Assembly (NCBI GenBank): GCA_964017185.1
Contig: OZ024880.1
Location: 43,909,071 to 43,973,070, forward strand
Direction of reading: 5' to 3'
Source: Rugalucina vietnamica
Taxonomy: Eukaryota; Mollusca; Bivalvia; Lucinida; Lucinidae
Length of the DNA: 64,000 bases
In this document: positions 1 to 10,852 of the stretch, one piece after another
How positions within the stretch are numbered: position 1 is the stretch's first letter
Layout: every line of letters starts with the position of its first letter
The notes under the pieces: model-generated
Told to the model about the DNA's origin: nothing
What the model saw: only the letters and a program-made list of their open reading frames with translations
The model's database searches: none
Program-made: the position numbers and the translations under genes

Positions 1-390
1 CAGACTATATCAAACCCACACATAGAGTGTTCCGGTACTGTCACTCAATGACCTTTCGACAAATTCATACTAGTACAAATTATTACAACTATACATTCTT
101 TCCACTGGCAATGGTACAGTGGAATGCTCTCCCAGAAGCTGTTGTCAGTTTGCAGGACCTTGATTTATTCAAGGTCACAGTTAGCAAATTGCAACACTCG
201 CGGCCCTAGATCCAGGCTGATGTTTTAACCCTGATTTTAAACTCCACTTCACTATTTTAACCTATCATCTGTTATCCCCTGCACTATCTTGCTTTTATCT
301 TTCTTCTTTTCAGCTAACCCAGCTCGACCTGCCAAAAATGTCCGCGAGGGTGTATGGCAGTATATAGAGATAGAGATAGATAGATAGTGT
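1..390 (+). pseudogene. 3' end of a non-LTR retrotransposon (LINE), truncated by the window edge
   Basis: The frame from base 27 to 209 gives a 60-residue tail with YYNYTFFPLAMVQWNALPEA near residues 19-38. The pattern of FFPR-like sequence followed by WNxLP is common at the C-terminus of CR1/Jockey-type reverse transcriptase polyproteins. About 130 bases of 3' UTR follow, ending in a short GATA microsatellite (367-389), the kind of tail such LINEs carry in place of poly(A). Only the extreme C-terminus is present. The family assignment rests on this motif and the tail. Confidence 0.6.
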
Positions 391-554
391 ATCGCACAGT
401 GCATTGTAAATCACACAGAAGTAACATTTGAGCGCTTCATGTTTGATTTCATCTATCTTTATAAACTGATTCTATCGATTTCTTATCATCATTTCAATAT
501 ACAGTAGTGTGACAAATTAATATCCAGAGTGTCATGAGTGCAAAAAAGAAGTTT

Positions 555-1566
555 AGGTGGGTGAAGTTAGCCGAAGTAGCCGGACCAGCCGAAGTAGCAG
601 AAACTGCTGGCCGGAGTAGCCTGACCAGCCAGAATGACCGACCTATGGTCTGTAAAGGCACTCGAACTCCCTAAACTCGGTGGGGTAATGTGAGAAACCA
701 GCCCGAGCTGGTACCGACACATTGCAATACTATAGAGAAATTTCAATTTTCGGTCATCTTTGTACCCCTATTTCTCGAAAACCAGAGTTTTCCTGGCATA
801 GCCGCTTGTGGCCTGAAAGTACATCCCTTCTTCTATAAATCCCACTAGGTCGCTTGCTCCCTAAACTCCGGCCCATTTTTGTTCCCATTGTCTGTCTCTG
901 TTGAACTCGTCATCTTTGTGTTTGCATAATGTTTGTCTGATGGTTACCCTGTCGGGGAAGAGCTAGTCGTCTTGCTTCTCGTTTACTACTTCATATTTTC
1001 TTGTTAGTACCATCCTTTCTGAGTAAACTTCTTCCTAGTCGCTTCCTCAATTAACTGGTGTGTTCGGCAGTGCTAGACAAAATGACAAAATGAATACCTC
1101 TACCTTCTTTAGTTTTAACCTACGATCGTTTCCGATCGCGTTTCCAAAACAAAAGAAACACACAGCGATTTCATGGTGTAGCCGCCTTATGTGATGCAAA
1201 GGCACCTTGACTGCCTTCAGTTCCCTCTAGATATTGACCTCGTTAAACCTGGGGCACCTTGATAAGAACCAGTTAAAGATGGATACCTGGCATTGAATTC
1301 AGAAAATTCTTTTTACCCATTTGTTGTATTTCCACATTTAACCATATTTTTCTTGGGCTGTGTAGATAACTGGCTAGGATCAAATTTCTGTGGAGCTTAA
1401 GTTTCATGTAGGCAGTTTCACCTGGTCCTGCTCGCAACCAAAGCTGCTTCGGCTGTTTCGGCTACATATGCCAGCAGTTTCTGCTACTTCGGCTGGTCAG
1501 GCTACTCCGGCCAGCAGTTTCTGCTACTTTGGCTGGTCCGGCTACTTCGGCTAACTTCACCCACCT
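555..1566. mobile_element. 1.0-kb TIR element inserted in the LINE endonuclease
   Basis: Left end 555-630 and right end 1491-1566 are 76-bp inverted repeats with about one mismatch, starting AGGTGGGTGAAGTTAGCC. The arms hold repeated CCGAAGTAGC and CCGGACCAGCC units, with an extra partial unit at 1440-1490. Removing it rejoins the LINE frame KKKF/FWDFLD. The flanks read AAGTTT on the left and CAGTTT on the right, so the duplication is AGTTT or not cleanly resolved. No transposase ORF is visible inside. Superfamily unknown. Confidence 0.7.
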
Positions 1567-2204
1567 CAGTTTTTGGGATTTTCTGGACAATGTAAATGCT
1601 GACATTATGTGTGGCTGCGAGACTTGGCTATCATCCCCTGTGGGAGACAGAGAAGTATTACCAGCAAACAGACTATACAATATTTGTAGAAAAGACAGAC
1701 CTGATGGCTATGGAAGCTCACTCTTTTTGATAAAAAGTGACATCATCAGTGAACCTGTAGACGTTCAGACAAGTTGCGACATTATATTTCCGAAAGTCCA
1801 TGCTCAGATTCCCAGACCCTGATCATTGAATCTGCAGCATACAGACCTTTACACAATGACATAGGCTATGCCAACGAACTTGTATAGATAGTCCGGAATG
1901 TATGTCACAAATACAAGGACGCAATTGTATGGTTGGCCGGTGCATTCAACCTCCCATCACGCACAACCTCACAGAGATTCACACGAACATGGATCAACAG
2001 AGATGTGCGACATATTACACACCTAAAAAGACGCTGGTTTAGACGTGCAAAAAGATCTAACCAACCCAAAGATTGGCAAAGATACAAGGCACTGAAAAAT
2101 AAAAACACGCTCAAAAGACTCGCCGTGATACATTTGGCCACTACACGAATGCTATGTGTACGCACGGCAACCAAAACCGAAAGAGCTTTTAGAACTTCAT
2201 GTGC

Positions 2205-2395
2205 GTTTTCATATTTTAGTAAAGTTCGGGTAACTGAGTGGCCGCCAATTGGGAAATAGCTGCTCACTCGGCTTACGATATGTCTTCTTGGTGTAGGTGC
2301 CTTGGTGTCAGTTTAGTTTTTCCCCATCTCTCGGTTATTGGAGTAAGAATTTCTTTCTGATTGCACCATTTCCTGATCATTGCCTACTTGTACCT
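2205..2395 (+). repeat. Repeat H, copy 1 (partial)
   Basis: Shared by five places in the window. Landmarks are GTAACTGAGTGGCC, then GGGAAATAGCTGCTCA, then CGGCTTACGATATG, ending near CCTGATCATTGCC. This copy lies inside the decayed LINE and lacks the 5' third seen in the copies at 5650 and 6440. Confidence 0.7.
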
Positions 2396-3151
2396 TGTCA
2401 TCAAATCCAAAAAAGAAGGACAGCACATGGGTTGCCCTTTTGAAGAAAGAAGACATCACCTTTTCAGACAACCTCAACAAGGCTAACATCATAGGTGACC
2501 CAATTCTCGTCAGTTTTCACCCGCGAAAACATGCCAGAGCTACACGATCATAGACACAGTGCAAAGCCCACTGCAACGCCCAAAGATTAACCCAAGGGGA
2601 ATCCAGAAGTTGCTGAAGGACATCAAGCCACGCAAAGCAGCAGGACCGGACAACATCCCTGGAAGACTGCGAAAGAAGCTGCAGAAGAACTGTCAACTGG
2701 ACTGGCCCATCTCTTCCAGATCTAAGTGGACTATGGCAAGATTCCACTAGATTAGAAATCAGCACTTGTCGCACCAGTCTCCAAGAAGGGAAATCGTTCG
2801 ACCCCGTCTAACTACAGGCCAATCTCGTTAACATCCATTGTATGTAAAGTCATGGAACATGTCATCCATACCAGTGTCATATCTCACTTCGCGAGGAATG
2901 GCATCCTTACAGACTGCCAGCACGGATTCCCAAAGCGTAGATCATGTGAGACCAACTCATCCTCACCATCGATGACCTCGCTAATGGATTGAACAGCTTG
3001 ATACCCTCCTCCTCGACTTCTCCAAGGCCTTTGACCGCGTACCCCACCAGCATCTTTGACTTAGGATCAAGCTTTTATATTTTATTCTACACAAAATAAA
3101 CACTATTTGGTACACGGGGACATCATCAGCTGGATAGAAGACTTCCTGTTT

Positions 3152-3530
3152 TCCTATTACTGCAGCTGGTGTTGTGCCGTGTGGCGGCCCTAAAAAGTCT
3201 CCCCGTACATCATCCATAGTGCAGATTATATTTTTCTTTTGATCCTTTGAGATCAGTGAAGATATTTGGAGTATTTCAAATATACTGTACGTTAAGGATC
3301 ATCATCTTAACATAATTTTGCATATTTGGCCCCTTTGGAAAATATAAGTCTTTGACTTAGACTATACTGGTGAAAATTCTTGAAATTGCAGCAATCATGA
3401 ATGTCTGGCTTTCGCTGCCAGTTTTGTAAAGGGTCACTGATGAAGGTTCATTACCCGAAATTGTACAATATGGCCCACCTCTCTTTAAATGTGTTTACTG
3501 CTTCCAAAGGATCTAACAATTATATTTTAT
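3152..3530. mobile_element. Insert in the LINE flanked by a 9-bp direct repeat
   Basis: TTCCTGTTT occurs at 3143-3151 and again at 3531-3539, exactly where the LINE frame SWIEDFL breaks off and resumes (QNTRGGHRR, the usual residues after this motif in another frame). This looks like a target-site duplication around a 379-bp insert. I see no clear TIRs or tail, so the class is unknown. Confidence 0.45.
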
Positions 3531-3849
3531 TTCCTGTTTGCCAGAACACAAGAGGTGGTCATCGAAGGCTCCAAGTCATCACCCTCCCCAATAACATCAG
3601 GTGTTCCTCAAGGCACAGTTTTGGGTCCGCCTATATCAACGATATGCCGGTATGTATAAAATCGGAGATCAAGCTCTTCGTTGATGAAAACCTCTTAAAA
3701 AGAAGGATAATGCTGACTGCCAACAGCTTCAGGAAGATCTGGATAAGCCCCAAGAGTAGAAACAAAGGTGGCAGATGCTGACAAGTGCGAGTTTTCCACA
3801 CCACTAATAATTATATGACTGTTTCTTCGCATATTTCAACCGTTGTGTT

Positions 3850-4135
3850 TGTAAAGGTTTCCAAGGCGATACTTCTGTGGTGGTTCTAATTGTTTTATGT
3901 CTTGGTGTTTAATTTTTTGTGCTGTCGGCGCCTTATGTATGTTATCATATTTTTAGTTAAGTTTAGGTAACTGTGTAGCCACCTGTTGGGAAAATAACTG
4001 CTCATCCGGCTTACGATATGTTTTCATGGTATAAGTACCTAATTGTTAATTTAGTTTTTCCCACCTCGGTTTTTGGAGTGGGAATCTTATTCTGATTGCG
4101 CCTTTTCCTGATCGTTGCCTACCTGTACCTTTTTA
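3850..4135 (+). repeat. Repeat H, copy 2
   Basis: Near full copy, beginning with TTCCAAGGCGATAC and the stretch TTATGTCTTGGTGTTTAATT, and ending at CCTGATCGTTGCC. It follows the last recognisable LINE segment directly, so H may be a 3' UTR-like module or an independent element. Confidence 0.7.
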
Positions 4136-4139
4136 TTGT

Positions 4140-4576
4140 GAGTTTGTTTTTATGTACAAGTACTAGTATATTTACTTTTAGAGGACCCTAGAGTAGATTG
4201 CGCATACCAACTGAGCCACCCTCTATACCAACTGAGCCATCCTCTTAAAATAAAGTCACTACTTACTAACTTACTCACTTAATTACTTAGCTTAGCTTAG
4301 CTTAACTTAGCTTAGCTTGGCTTAGCCTAGCCTATAACCTATAGACTAACCTATAGCCTATAGCCCAACCTAACCTCACATAATCTAACATAACTTGACT
4401 TAATTTAACTTAACTTAATTTAACTTTGGTTTCGTTTTATTTGCTTTGCTTCTCTTAGTACCTTTTTTGTGAGTTCGTTTGTTATGTACTCGAGTACATG
4501 TATATTTACATTTAAAGGGCCTACCTAGAGTAGATTGCTTATACCAACTGAGCCACCCTCTAAAGATAAAGTCATC

Positions 4577-4641
<65 letters not shown>

Positions 4642-4763
4642 GCTTAGCTTAGCTTAGCTTAGCTTAGCTTAGCTTAGCTTGGCCTAGCCTACCCTATAAC
4701 CTATAGACTAACCTATAGCCTATAGCCCAACCTAACCTCACATAACCTAACCTAACCTAACCT

Positions 4764-4808
<45 letters not shown>
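4140..4808. repeat. Two-unit duplication ending in simple repeats and poly-T
   Basis: Two related units (about 4140-4440 and 4475-4766) each contain a TAGAGTAGATTGC segment, ACCAACTGAGCCACCCTCT, and then simple arrays of CTTA, AGCTT and CCTAA. The second unit has the longer arrays: (ACTT)n about 4574-4636, (AGCTT)n about 4637-4680, then CCTAA repeats. It ends in 42 T at 4767-4808. The reverse complement TGGCTCAGTTGG fits a tRNA A-box, but no B-box follows, so a tRNA origin is only a possibility. Confidence 0.7.
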
Positions 4809-4811
<3 letters not shown>

Positions 4812-5387
4812 TCTTTTCACTTCGCTCGCTTTACTTAAATACCTTGAAGTCCAAGGTGTTTCAGACATTGAGGACATTCATAATAATCATCTTCGTTAAT
4901 TGCCTCCCTCAATACTGGAGTATTCTCGCAATGTGGTAGAGAGTTCCCACGTGCCACGGATAAAAAAGATTTATGTACACTGGTTAAAATGGTTTAAAAC
5001 TGTTAAAAACAAGGTGTGGTGTCTAGGTAGTCCGACGACCGGCCTTTCGTTTCGCTCATTTTTCTGAAATTTCTCTTTTTTCTGTTGTAGGTGAGCTACA
5101 CTGACAAGTCGGACAAAGCTGGCGAGAATGGTACCCGGCTCGGAGGCGGTGGACGACTTATATATATAGTGTCCAGGAGGTTTGGAGGCCAGCTGGTTCT
5201 GGAAGGCTTCCATCATCTGCATGCTAAGTTTTTAACCCAATCATGGTTGATAACTGTGCTGCCTTCTTTAATTGCACGCCGGTGGGCCGGGCGTCAGACT
5301 CTATGGTGGCCCTGACATAAAGTTATTCATTTTAATTGGTTGGGGCCGGAGCTTCTTGTCTGTTGTTTGGCCCACGGGGGTTCAACT

Positions 5388-5388
<1 letters not shown>

Positions 5389-5442
<54 letters not shown>
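5389..5442. repeat. Poly-T tract, 54 bases
   Basis: Uninterrupted T run, possibly the poly(A) tail of a minus-strand retroposed sequence. The flanking bases (4809-5388 and 5443-5649) match nothing else I can see in the window. Confidence 0.8.
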
Positions 5443-5445
<3 letters not shown>

Positions 5446-5649
5446 ACGGAGTTAGTAAGTTATTGGGGGCCCAGGGATCTCCATCGTCGGGCAGCTTACT
5501 CAATCTGTGAGTCCTCGCTTTTGATTCATCATGGAGTTTATCATGATTTATTTGTTCGTCCATGATGATTCATTGACTAGTTAGAGATTCACCATGAGGA
5601 CCGACTAACTAAATGTTGTGAACCACTGCAGAAGCTGGTGGTGAGGTTA

Positions 5650-5980
5650 GGTACCTGTAAAACCGGTTTAAACCCGCCAGTAATTTTATATTACTGATCG
5701 TTCCAGGGCGACGCAGCTGTGTTGGTTCTTAATGTTTTATGTCTTGGTGTTTAATTTTTTGTGCTGTTGGCACCTTATGTATGTTATCATATTTTTAGTT
5801 AAGTTTAGGTAACTGAGTGGCCACCTATTGGGAAAATAGCTGCTCATCCGGCTTACGATATGCTTTTATGGTATAAGTACCTGATTGTTAATTTGTTTTT
5901 TCCCACCTCTGTTTTTTGAATGGAAATCTTTTTCTGATTGCGCCTTTTCCTGATCGTTGCCGCCTTCTTGTACCTTTTTC
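5650..5980 (+). repeat. Repeat H, copy 3
   Basis: Full-length form. It opens with GGTACCTGTAAAACCGGTTTA and ACTGATCGTTCC, followed by the H body, and ends near TCTTGTACCTTTTT. The opening 60 bases are shared with the copy at 6440 only. Confidence 0.7.
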
Positions 5981-5989
5981 CAGTGTTGT

Positions 5990-6395
5990 CTGGCTCACAG
6001 CAGTCTGAGACTGGTCCCAAAGGATGATGGTTCTTGGGCAGAAGCTCTGTTGGTAGGAGTTGTTTGATGTCCGGATCTGGCCGAAGCGAGAGTTGTGGCC
6101 TCTAGTCGTGCAAGGTATGTCACAGCAGGTATGTCAACTAGTCCATGTGTGATGCTGTACATCAAGGTCTCTTCGCTTCTGGTTTCCCAGTCTAGATTTG
6201 TTGGCATCTCTGTGGCGCTGCTGGTGCGGCGATAGTCATTTGGTGACAATTTTTTTCAGGAATGGTGGAATTTCTCTTCTTTGTAATATTGTCTGTGTGC
6301 CTGCTCCAGGATAGGTCACTGTATATTGTCACTCCCGAATACTTCGCCTCTGTTGTTATGGTGGATGGATGTAGTAGTCTGATAGGCAAGGCATT
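5990..6395 (-). pseudogene. LINE C-terminal fragment, minus strand
   Basis: On the minus strand, from about 6360 downwards, the translation reads TEAKYSGVTIYSDLSWSRHTDNITKK, a decayed form of the segment just after the catalytic palm in CR1/Jockey-type reverse transcriptases. A later stretch reads HGLVDIPAVTYL. In a shifted frame CPRTIILWDQS resembles the FFPRT...WNxLP tail. At least one frameshift separates these parts. A 34-base poly-T (6401-6434) abuts its upstream end. Confidence 0.6.
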
Positions 6396-6399
6396 GATT

Positions 6400-6400
<1 letters not shown>

Positions 6401-6434
<34 letters not shown>
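6401..6434. repeat. Poly-T tract, 34 bases
   Basis: Lies between the LINE fragment and repeat H copy 4. If it is a poly(A) tail on the minus strand, it would end the H sequence to its right, suggesting that H copy 4 was retroposed into the LINE fragment. Confidence 0.75.
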
Positions 6435-6435
<1 letters not shown>

Positions 6436-6439
6436 TTGT

Positions 6440-6765
6440 TGTTTTTTTTAATGTATAGAATATCCATAGGTACCTGTAAAACCGGTTTAGCCCACCAGTA
6501 ATTTTATATTACTGATCGTTCCAAGGCGATACATCTGTGGTTGTTCTTAATGTTTTATGACTTGGTGTTTAATTTTTTTATGCTGTTGGCGCCTAATGTG
6601 TGTTATCGTATTTTGGACTATTTTAGGAAACTGAGTGGCCACCTATTGGGAAAATAGCTGCTCATTCGGCTTACCTTCGTTGCCTTCTTGTACCTTTTTG
6701 GAGTGGGATTTTCTTTCTGATTGCCCGATTTCCTGATCATTGCCTACTTTTACCGTTTTAGAGGT
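6440..6765 (+). repeat. Repeat H, copy 4
   Basis: Carries the opening GGTACCTGTAAAACC and the body landmarks. The 3' part is rearranged: the CTTCTTGTACC segment comes early and the GGAGTGGGATTTTCTTTC segment follows it. Confidence 0.65.
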
Positions 6766-6769
6766 TTTA

Positions 6770-7129
6770 ATTGAATTGTCTTTAACGTGAGATTTCTAGT
6801 TTAGTCCCTTTCTGGTTGTGAATCATAACTGTATATTTGGCAATTTCAACCGATTCTAATTCAGTTTTAAGAAGTTTATAGTAAGTATTCTGACGAGATA
6901 TTCTACCTCTACTTTGCAAAGCTGACATTCTCTCCTGCAGTGGCAATTTATGTAATTTATGTGTACATAATGAAAATAAGGATATCTATCAACAGCTAGT
7001 CTATTTTGTATACAAGTCATTCAGTTAATGTGTGATAGTGAGAAAAACTAGTGTTTTTTTTTTTGTTTTTTTTTTTTTATTGCTGTTCTAAATAAAAAGT
7101 TTTTATAGAGTTGCTTGAAACCTACATCA
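6770..7129. other. Unassigned AT-rich stretch
   Basis: No coding, splice or repeat structure seen apart from an interrupted poly-T near 7055-7078. Confidence 0.5.
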
Positions 7130-7373
7130 GGGCCCAGTTGTTCAAAACTAACGACGTCGTTAGTTAACGTTTCGTTAAAATTTCAAACATGAATATTACA
7201 AATACACTGTTATTTTTTGTTGAAAAAATGTGAGAATCCTTTGCAGTGCAAAGGATTCTCACATTTTTTCAACAAAAAATAACAGTGTATTTGTTACTTT
7301 AGCTGATATTTGCTTAACAAATTTATGTCTTAACGATATCGTTAAGCTAACGATGCTTTGAACAACTGGGTCC
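7130..7373. mobile_element. MITE-D copy 1 with a perfect 45-bp hairpin
   Basis: Ends GGGCCCAGTTGTTCAAA and TTTGAACAACTGGGTCC are inverted. The core 7201-7245 and 7247-7291 is a perfect inverted repeat with a single-base spacer, containing GTGAGAATCCTTTGCA. GTTAACG/CGTTAAC motifs sit in both arms. Non-coding and non-autonomous. A second copy lies at 34503. Confidence 0.85.
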
Positions 7374-7500
7374 AGGTGATCTGTTGGTTGAGTGTGGGCC
7401 TCCAAATCAAGGTCCTGGGTTCAATCCCCATTTTAATATATTTACCCAGGAGGTGGCGACTCTGTCACAACATTAGTGAAATAATAATTGTTGAAAGATT
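7371..7500 (+). repeat. tRNA-derived SINE fragment
   Basis: A B-box-like GGTTCAATCCCC at about 7418 lies some 35 bases after an A-box-like TGTTGGTTGAGTGTG. The order and spacing fit an RNA polymerase III promoter in a SINE head. The 3' part is not recognisable. Confidence 0.45.
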
Positions 7501-8300
7501 GTAAAAGTCATATAAACAAAACTTTGTTAATTTTCTTTCGTTTTTCAAATTTGTGTTACTTTCATTGTATTATGCTCTTCTTGGGCTTTCATGTTTTCAA
7601 AAAAAAAAAACTTTGAAACTTGATGACTACATGTACTTATTCGAATTTTTGCAAATTTTATGTGTATACTTCTGTTCTTGGATTACTATTATCCCCATTG
7701 TTATTCATACTTTGATTTGATTTTATATTTGTTGTGGTCAAAGGTTGTAATATGCTGACATTGCCAATAGAATATATCATATCATATATTACTATTAGAT
7801 ATGTAATAAAACTTTCTCAAGACTGAATGAAGTTTTGAGAACAGGCCTCCAATTCAATACCGTGTTTTATCAAATCTCTACTTGCCTTTTCCGGCTGACA
7901 ATAGATTGGCTGGTTGGATGCACAGTCCAGTTTCTATTGGTCAATATGTTTCAATTAGTTGCAGCGCCTGGATGGAACGCCAAAAGACAGAAAACTTTGC
8001 CAAACTTCCCATGAAAACTTTTAACCTTACTTGAAAACAAGCTGCAGACCCCTGTTAAAGTCCCTCACATTGAGTTTGATGAGATTCAATAGTAAAGAAT
8101 ACGCTAGGATATTTGGTAAAATAACAATTTGCAATTTAATACTAATTAACAAGTAACAAGAATGTGCTTTTCACAAAAGTTTTACTAACTGAATCTGAAT
8201 AGTTTACTGGTGACACGCCAAATGACATTATTTCACCAGGGGGTTCGGTTGGGGGAGAAATTAGTCCCTTGAAAGCACGAGTGAAGCGAACTTGGACACA
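7500..8300. other. Unassigned AT-rich stretch
   Basis: No ORF above background, no splice-bounded exon and no repeat recognised. Confidence 0.5.
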
Positions 8301-8445
8301 GTCATCAGACAAGAATACAAGAATACAAGATCTTTATTACGAATTTTCGGCCCACATAGGAGCAACAAAGCCATGGTATAACATATAAAACATAATATAA
8401 GCAAGGAAAGAATTTCAAATGACAGATATTACAGAAACTAAGGAA

Positions 8446-8446
<1 letters not shown>

Positions 8447-8488
<42 letters not shown>
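8447..8488. repeat. (TG)n microsatellite
   Basis: About 21 uninterrupted TG units inside the LINE 3' UTR. Confidence 0.95.
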
Positions 8489-8490
<2 letters not shown>

Positions 8491-10138
8491 GTATGATCCA
8501 TATGAAATATGGTCCATGTGAAATACTAATAAACTTCAATTGTGTATGTATGTGAGCATCTTAGGGCTGAGCCACACAATACATGTGAAACATGATCCAA
8601 TGTGAATTTATGCATATATGACCACATGTATGGTAATAACTATATTCAGGCACTATTTTGTATAAGCGAATAACAAAGGCATTGACCGAGAGACTATCCG
8701 CACAAATTTAGAATACAGTTTGCATCTCTTACTCTTAGATCTACAACATGAACAATATAATATATAAAAATGTACGTGACAGAGCACAATCGAAAGACAG
8801 ACTGGTGCATGCCACAATTCCTTAGGTGCCCACTGAGACACACCCAAGTAGGCAATCATGGGCATACCGCTATGCATGTACAGGTACCCCTCAAGTGCAA
8901 CAACTCAAGCGCTATCAAAGTGCACACCCCACTCGTGCACCCACCAGTGCCGTCAAACCACTGGGCTATGTCATATATTACATGTATTCTTCTACACCAA
9001 AAGTAAAATATGATGAAATGTAAGTCACATATTTAAATAGAATGTGAGACGTGATATAGTTCAGCAAATTCACAATAATCATACAGCTCAAACTTAAACT
9101 ATATTCTCGGTTACTTGTCTAAATTTTCATGAACATAGCATGCGAGACAATTGACTAAATTTTGGTCTTCACAGTTTAGAAGCCATATATATTTGTTTGT
9201 ATTACTCAACCCTAAAAAGTTCTTACACAACTTGCTCGCTAAATTAATTAAAGGTTCTCTGTTGGTCTTAAATGTGGGACAGTGAAATAAAAAGTGTATC
9301 TCATCACCCAGGACGCCAAGTGAGCAGTTAGTACATAATCTATCAGCTCTATCTACACGTTTCTTAGCATATCTACCAGTTTCTATATTTAATTTATGCG
9401 ATGAAATGCGAAGCCTAGTAATATCTCTTCTCAATGGAAAATTCAAAATATTTAGATACTTTTCAAGACCAAAATTATTTTTAACTTTTGTATATAGATC
9501 AAGTTTACCAGAGGCACATGCTTGCTTTTTTGTATTCCATTCATCCAAATATTTGGCCTTTAGCGTTCTTGTCAATTTATTATGAAAAGAAGATTGTCTT
9601 AACAACATACACTCCGAAAGTGGTAGATTAAGAAGGTTTGATAGTTGGTTCACTGTATTAAACCATGAATTACCAGCTACCTCGATGTTTTTGGAACACT
9701 GGAGTGCGTTAAACAATAAGGAGTCTGGGTGAAGATGTTCTATACGATACCAGAATTTAAACATGGCCTTTATCATATCAATATAGTATGGATATCTTCC
9801 AAGCTCAGACATGACTGCGAAATTACAGCTTTTCTTATGAACACCTAATGTAAATTTGGCAAATTTCATATGCAGTTTGTCAGGTTCATTATTAAGGTAA
9901 ATTTTATCTAAAGAGAGACCGTTTCTAAATTTTGTGCTTAAAGCATTGAAGACTCCCCACATTTCACAACCATAAAGTAAAATTGGTTTCACAGTGTGAT
10001 CAAAAAGGTGCAAACTTGTTAGGACAGACGGTTGAAGATTTAGAATATTTTTACAAAGCTTATAAAAAGCTTTCAGTCCTTTTTTATAAAGTTCTGCTTT
10101 GGCGTACGAAAAGGATCCTGATGCTGAAAAATATAATC

Positions 10139-10146
10139 CTAAATAT
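10139..10146. repeat. Target-site duplication, left copy
   Basis: CTAAATAT here and at 10853-10860 flanks the hAT-type element exactly. The duplication lies within the LINE codons for YLGLYF. Confidence 0.9.
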
Positions 10147-10852
10147 TAAGGATGGGAACGAATATTCGAACATTCGAATATTCGTATTTCTAACGAATAT
10201 TCGAATGCGTTTCCGAATTCGAATATTCGTATTTTTTCATGTTCATATTTTTCATTCTTCTTTCTCTCGAGTTTTTGCCTAAAATTCGCATTCATTCTCG
10301 CGGCGCCTTTCCCTCTTTACGCAATTTTCCGTGAATGTCGGTATGTATCATCCTTGCAAATTGCCTTGCCAGTTTGACACTTTGTTGTTTTAACAATTAC
10401 TTTAATTAGTCGAAAGTCGATCATTACCTGTCTCAGACGAGTTTGTTTTTTGAAAGGTGTGAACGGTCTGCGTTTGATTTATTGTGCATGTAATTGACAC
10501 CTTAAACAAGCGATTAGTAGAAGATGCTACCCAGAACGAATTGCGACAGTGTTACAGTAAAACAGCAAACCAAGCAAACATTATTACTAATTGAAATACA
10601 GCCAATCGCGAAGCGTGGCATCATTTTCGTTCCGGTCTAGCGTTTCTTCCAATTTTCACAACCAAATTATTCATTTCATAGTTCTGAAATGCCGGCATCA
10701 ACGCCGTCACGTGCTTGGAAGTTCTTCACAGCGCTCACAACACACCTTGGGTACGTCTCTCCGAGTTGAAATCTCAATTTCTCTATCCGAATATATTCGA
10801 ATAATGTATTCGAATATTCGAATAGCATATTTGCCATTCGTTCCCATCCTTA
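10147..10852. mobile_element. Non-autonomous hAT-type element (706 bp)
   Basis: Both ends start TAAGGATGGGAACGAAT (17-bp TIR), followed by clustered TATTCGAATA units at both sides, likely transposase-binding subterminal repeats. The 8-bp duplication CTAAATAT is exact. TIR length, subterminal clusters and 8-bp duplication together fit the hAT superfamily. No transposase ORF is present. It inserted after the LINE, whose reading frame it divides. Confidence 0.9.

Larger units (their letters stand above)
505..3790 (+). pseudogene. Decayed LINE (CR1/Jockey-like): endonuclease and reverse transcriptase remnants
   Basis: Endonuclease remnant: bases 1570-1820 read FWDFLDNVNADIMCGCETWL, then a DRPDGYGS-like segment. 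Upstream bases 505-554 read into the same domain (IQSVMSAKKKF), so the domain is split by the TIR element at 555-1566. Reverse transcriptase remnants follow in shifting frames: RKAAGPDNIPG (about 2630), NYRPISLTSIVCKVMEH (about 2810), DFSKAFDRVPHQHL (about 3010), SWIEDFL (about 3135), and a GVPQGTVLGP-like segment then YINDMP (about 3600-3650). No catalytic YADD is left in frame. Repeat H (about 2205-2395) and another insert (3152-3530) break it further. It cannot encode a working enzyme. Clade is inferred from motif style. Confidence 0.75.

Noticed and set aside
4527-4560. tRNA gene suggested by ACCAACTGAGCCACC on the minus-strand A-box
   Set aside because: No B-box, no acceptor stem and no cloverleaf can be formed with the neighbours.
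4741-4766. CCTAACCTAACC run resembling (TTAGG)n telomere repeats
   Set aside because: Only a few units, grading into CTTA and AGCTT arrays; no subtelomeric context.
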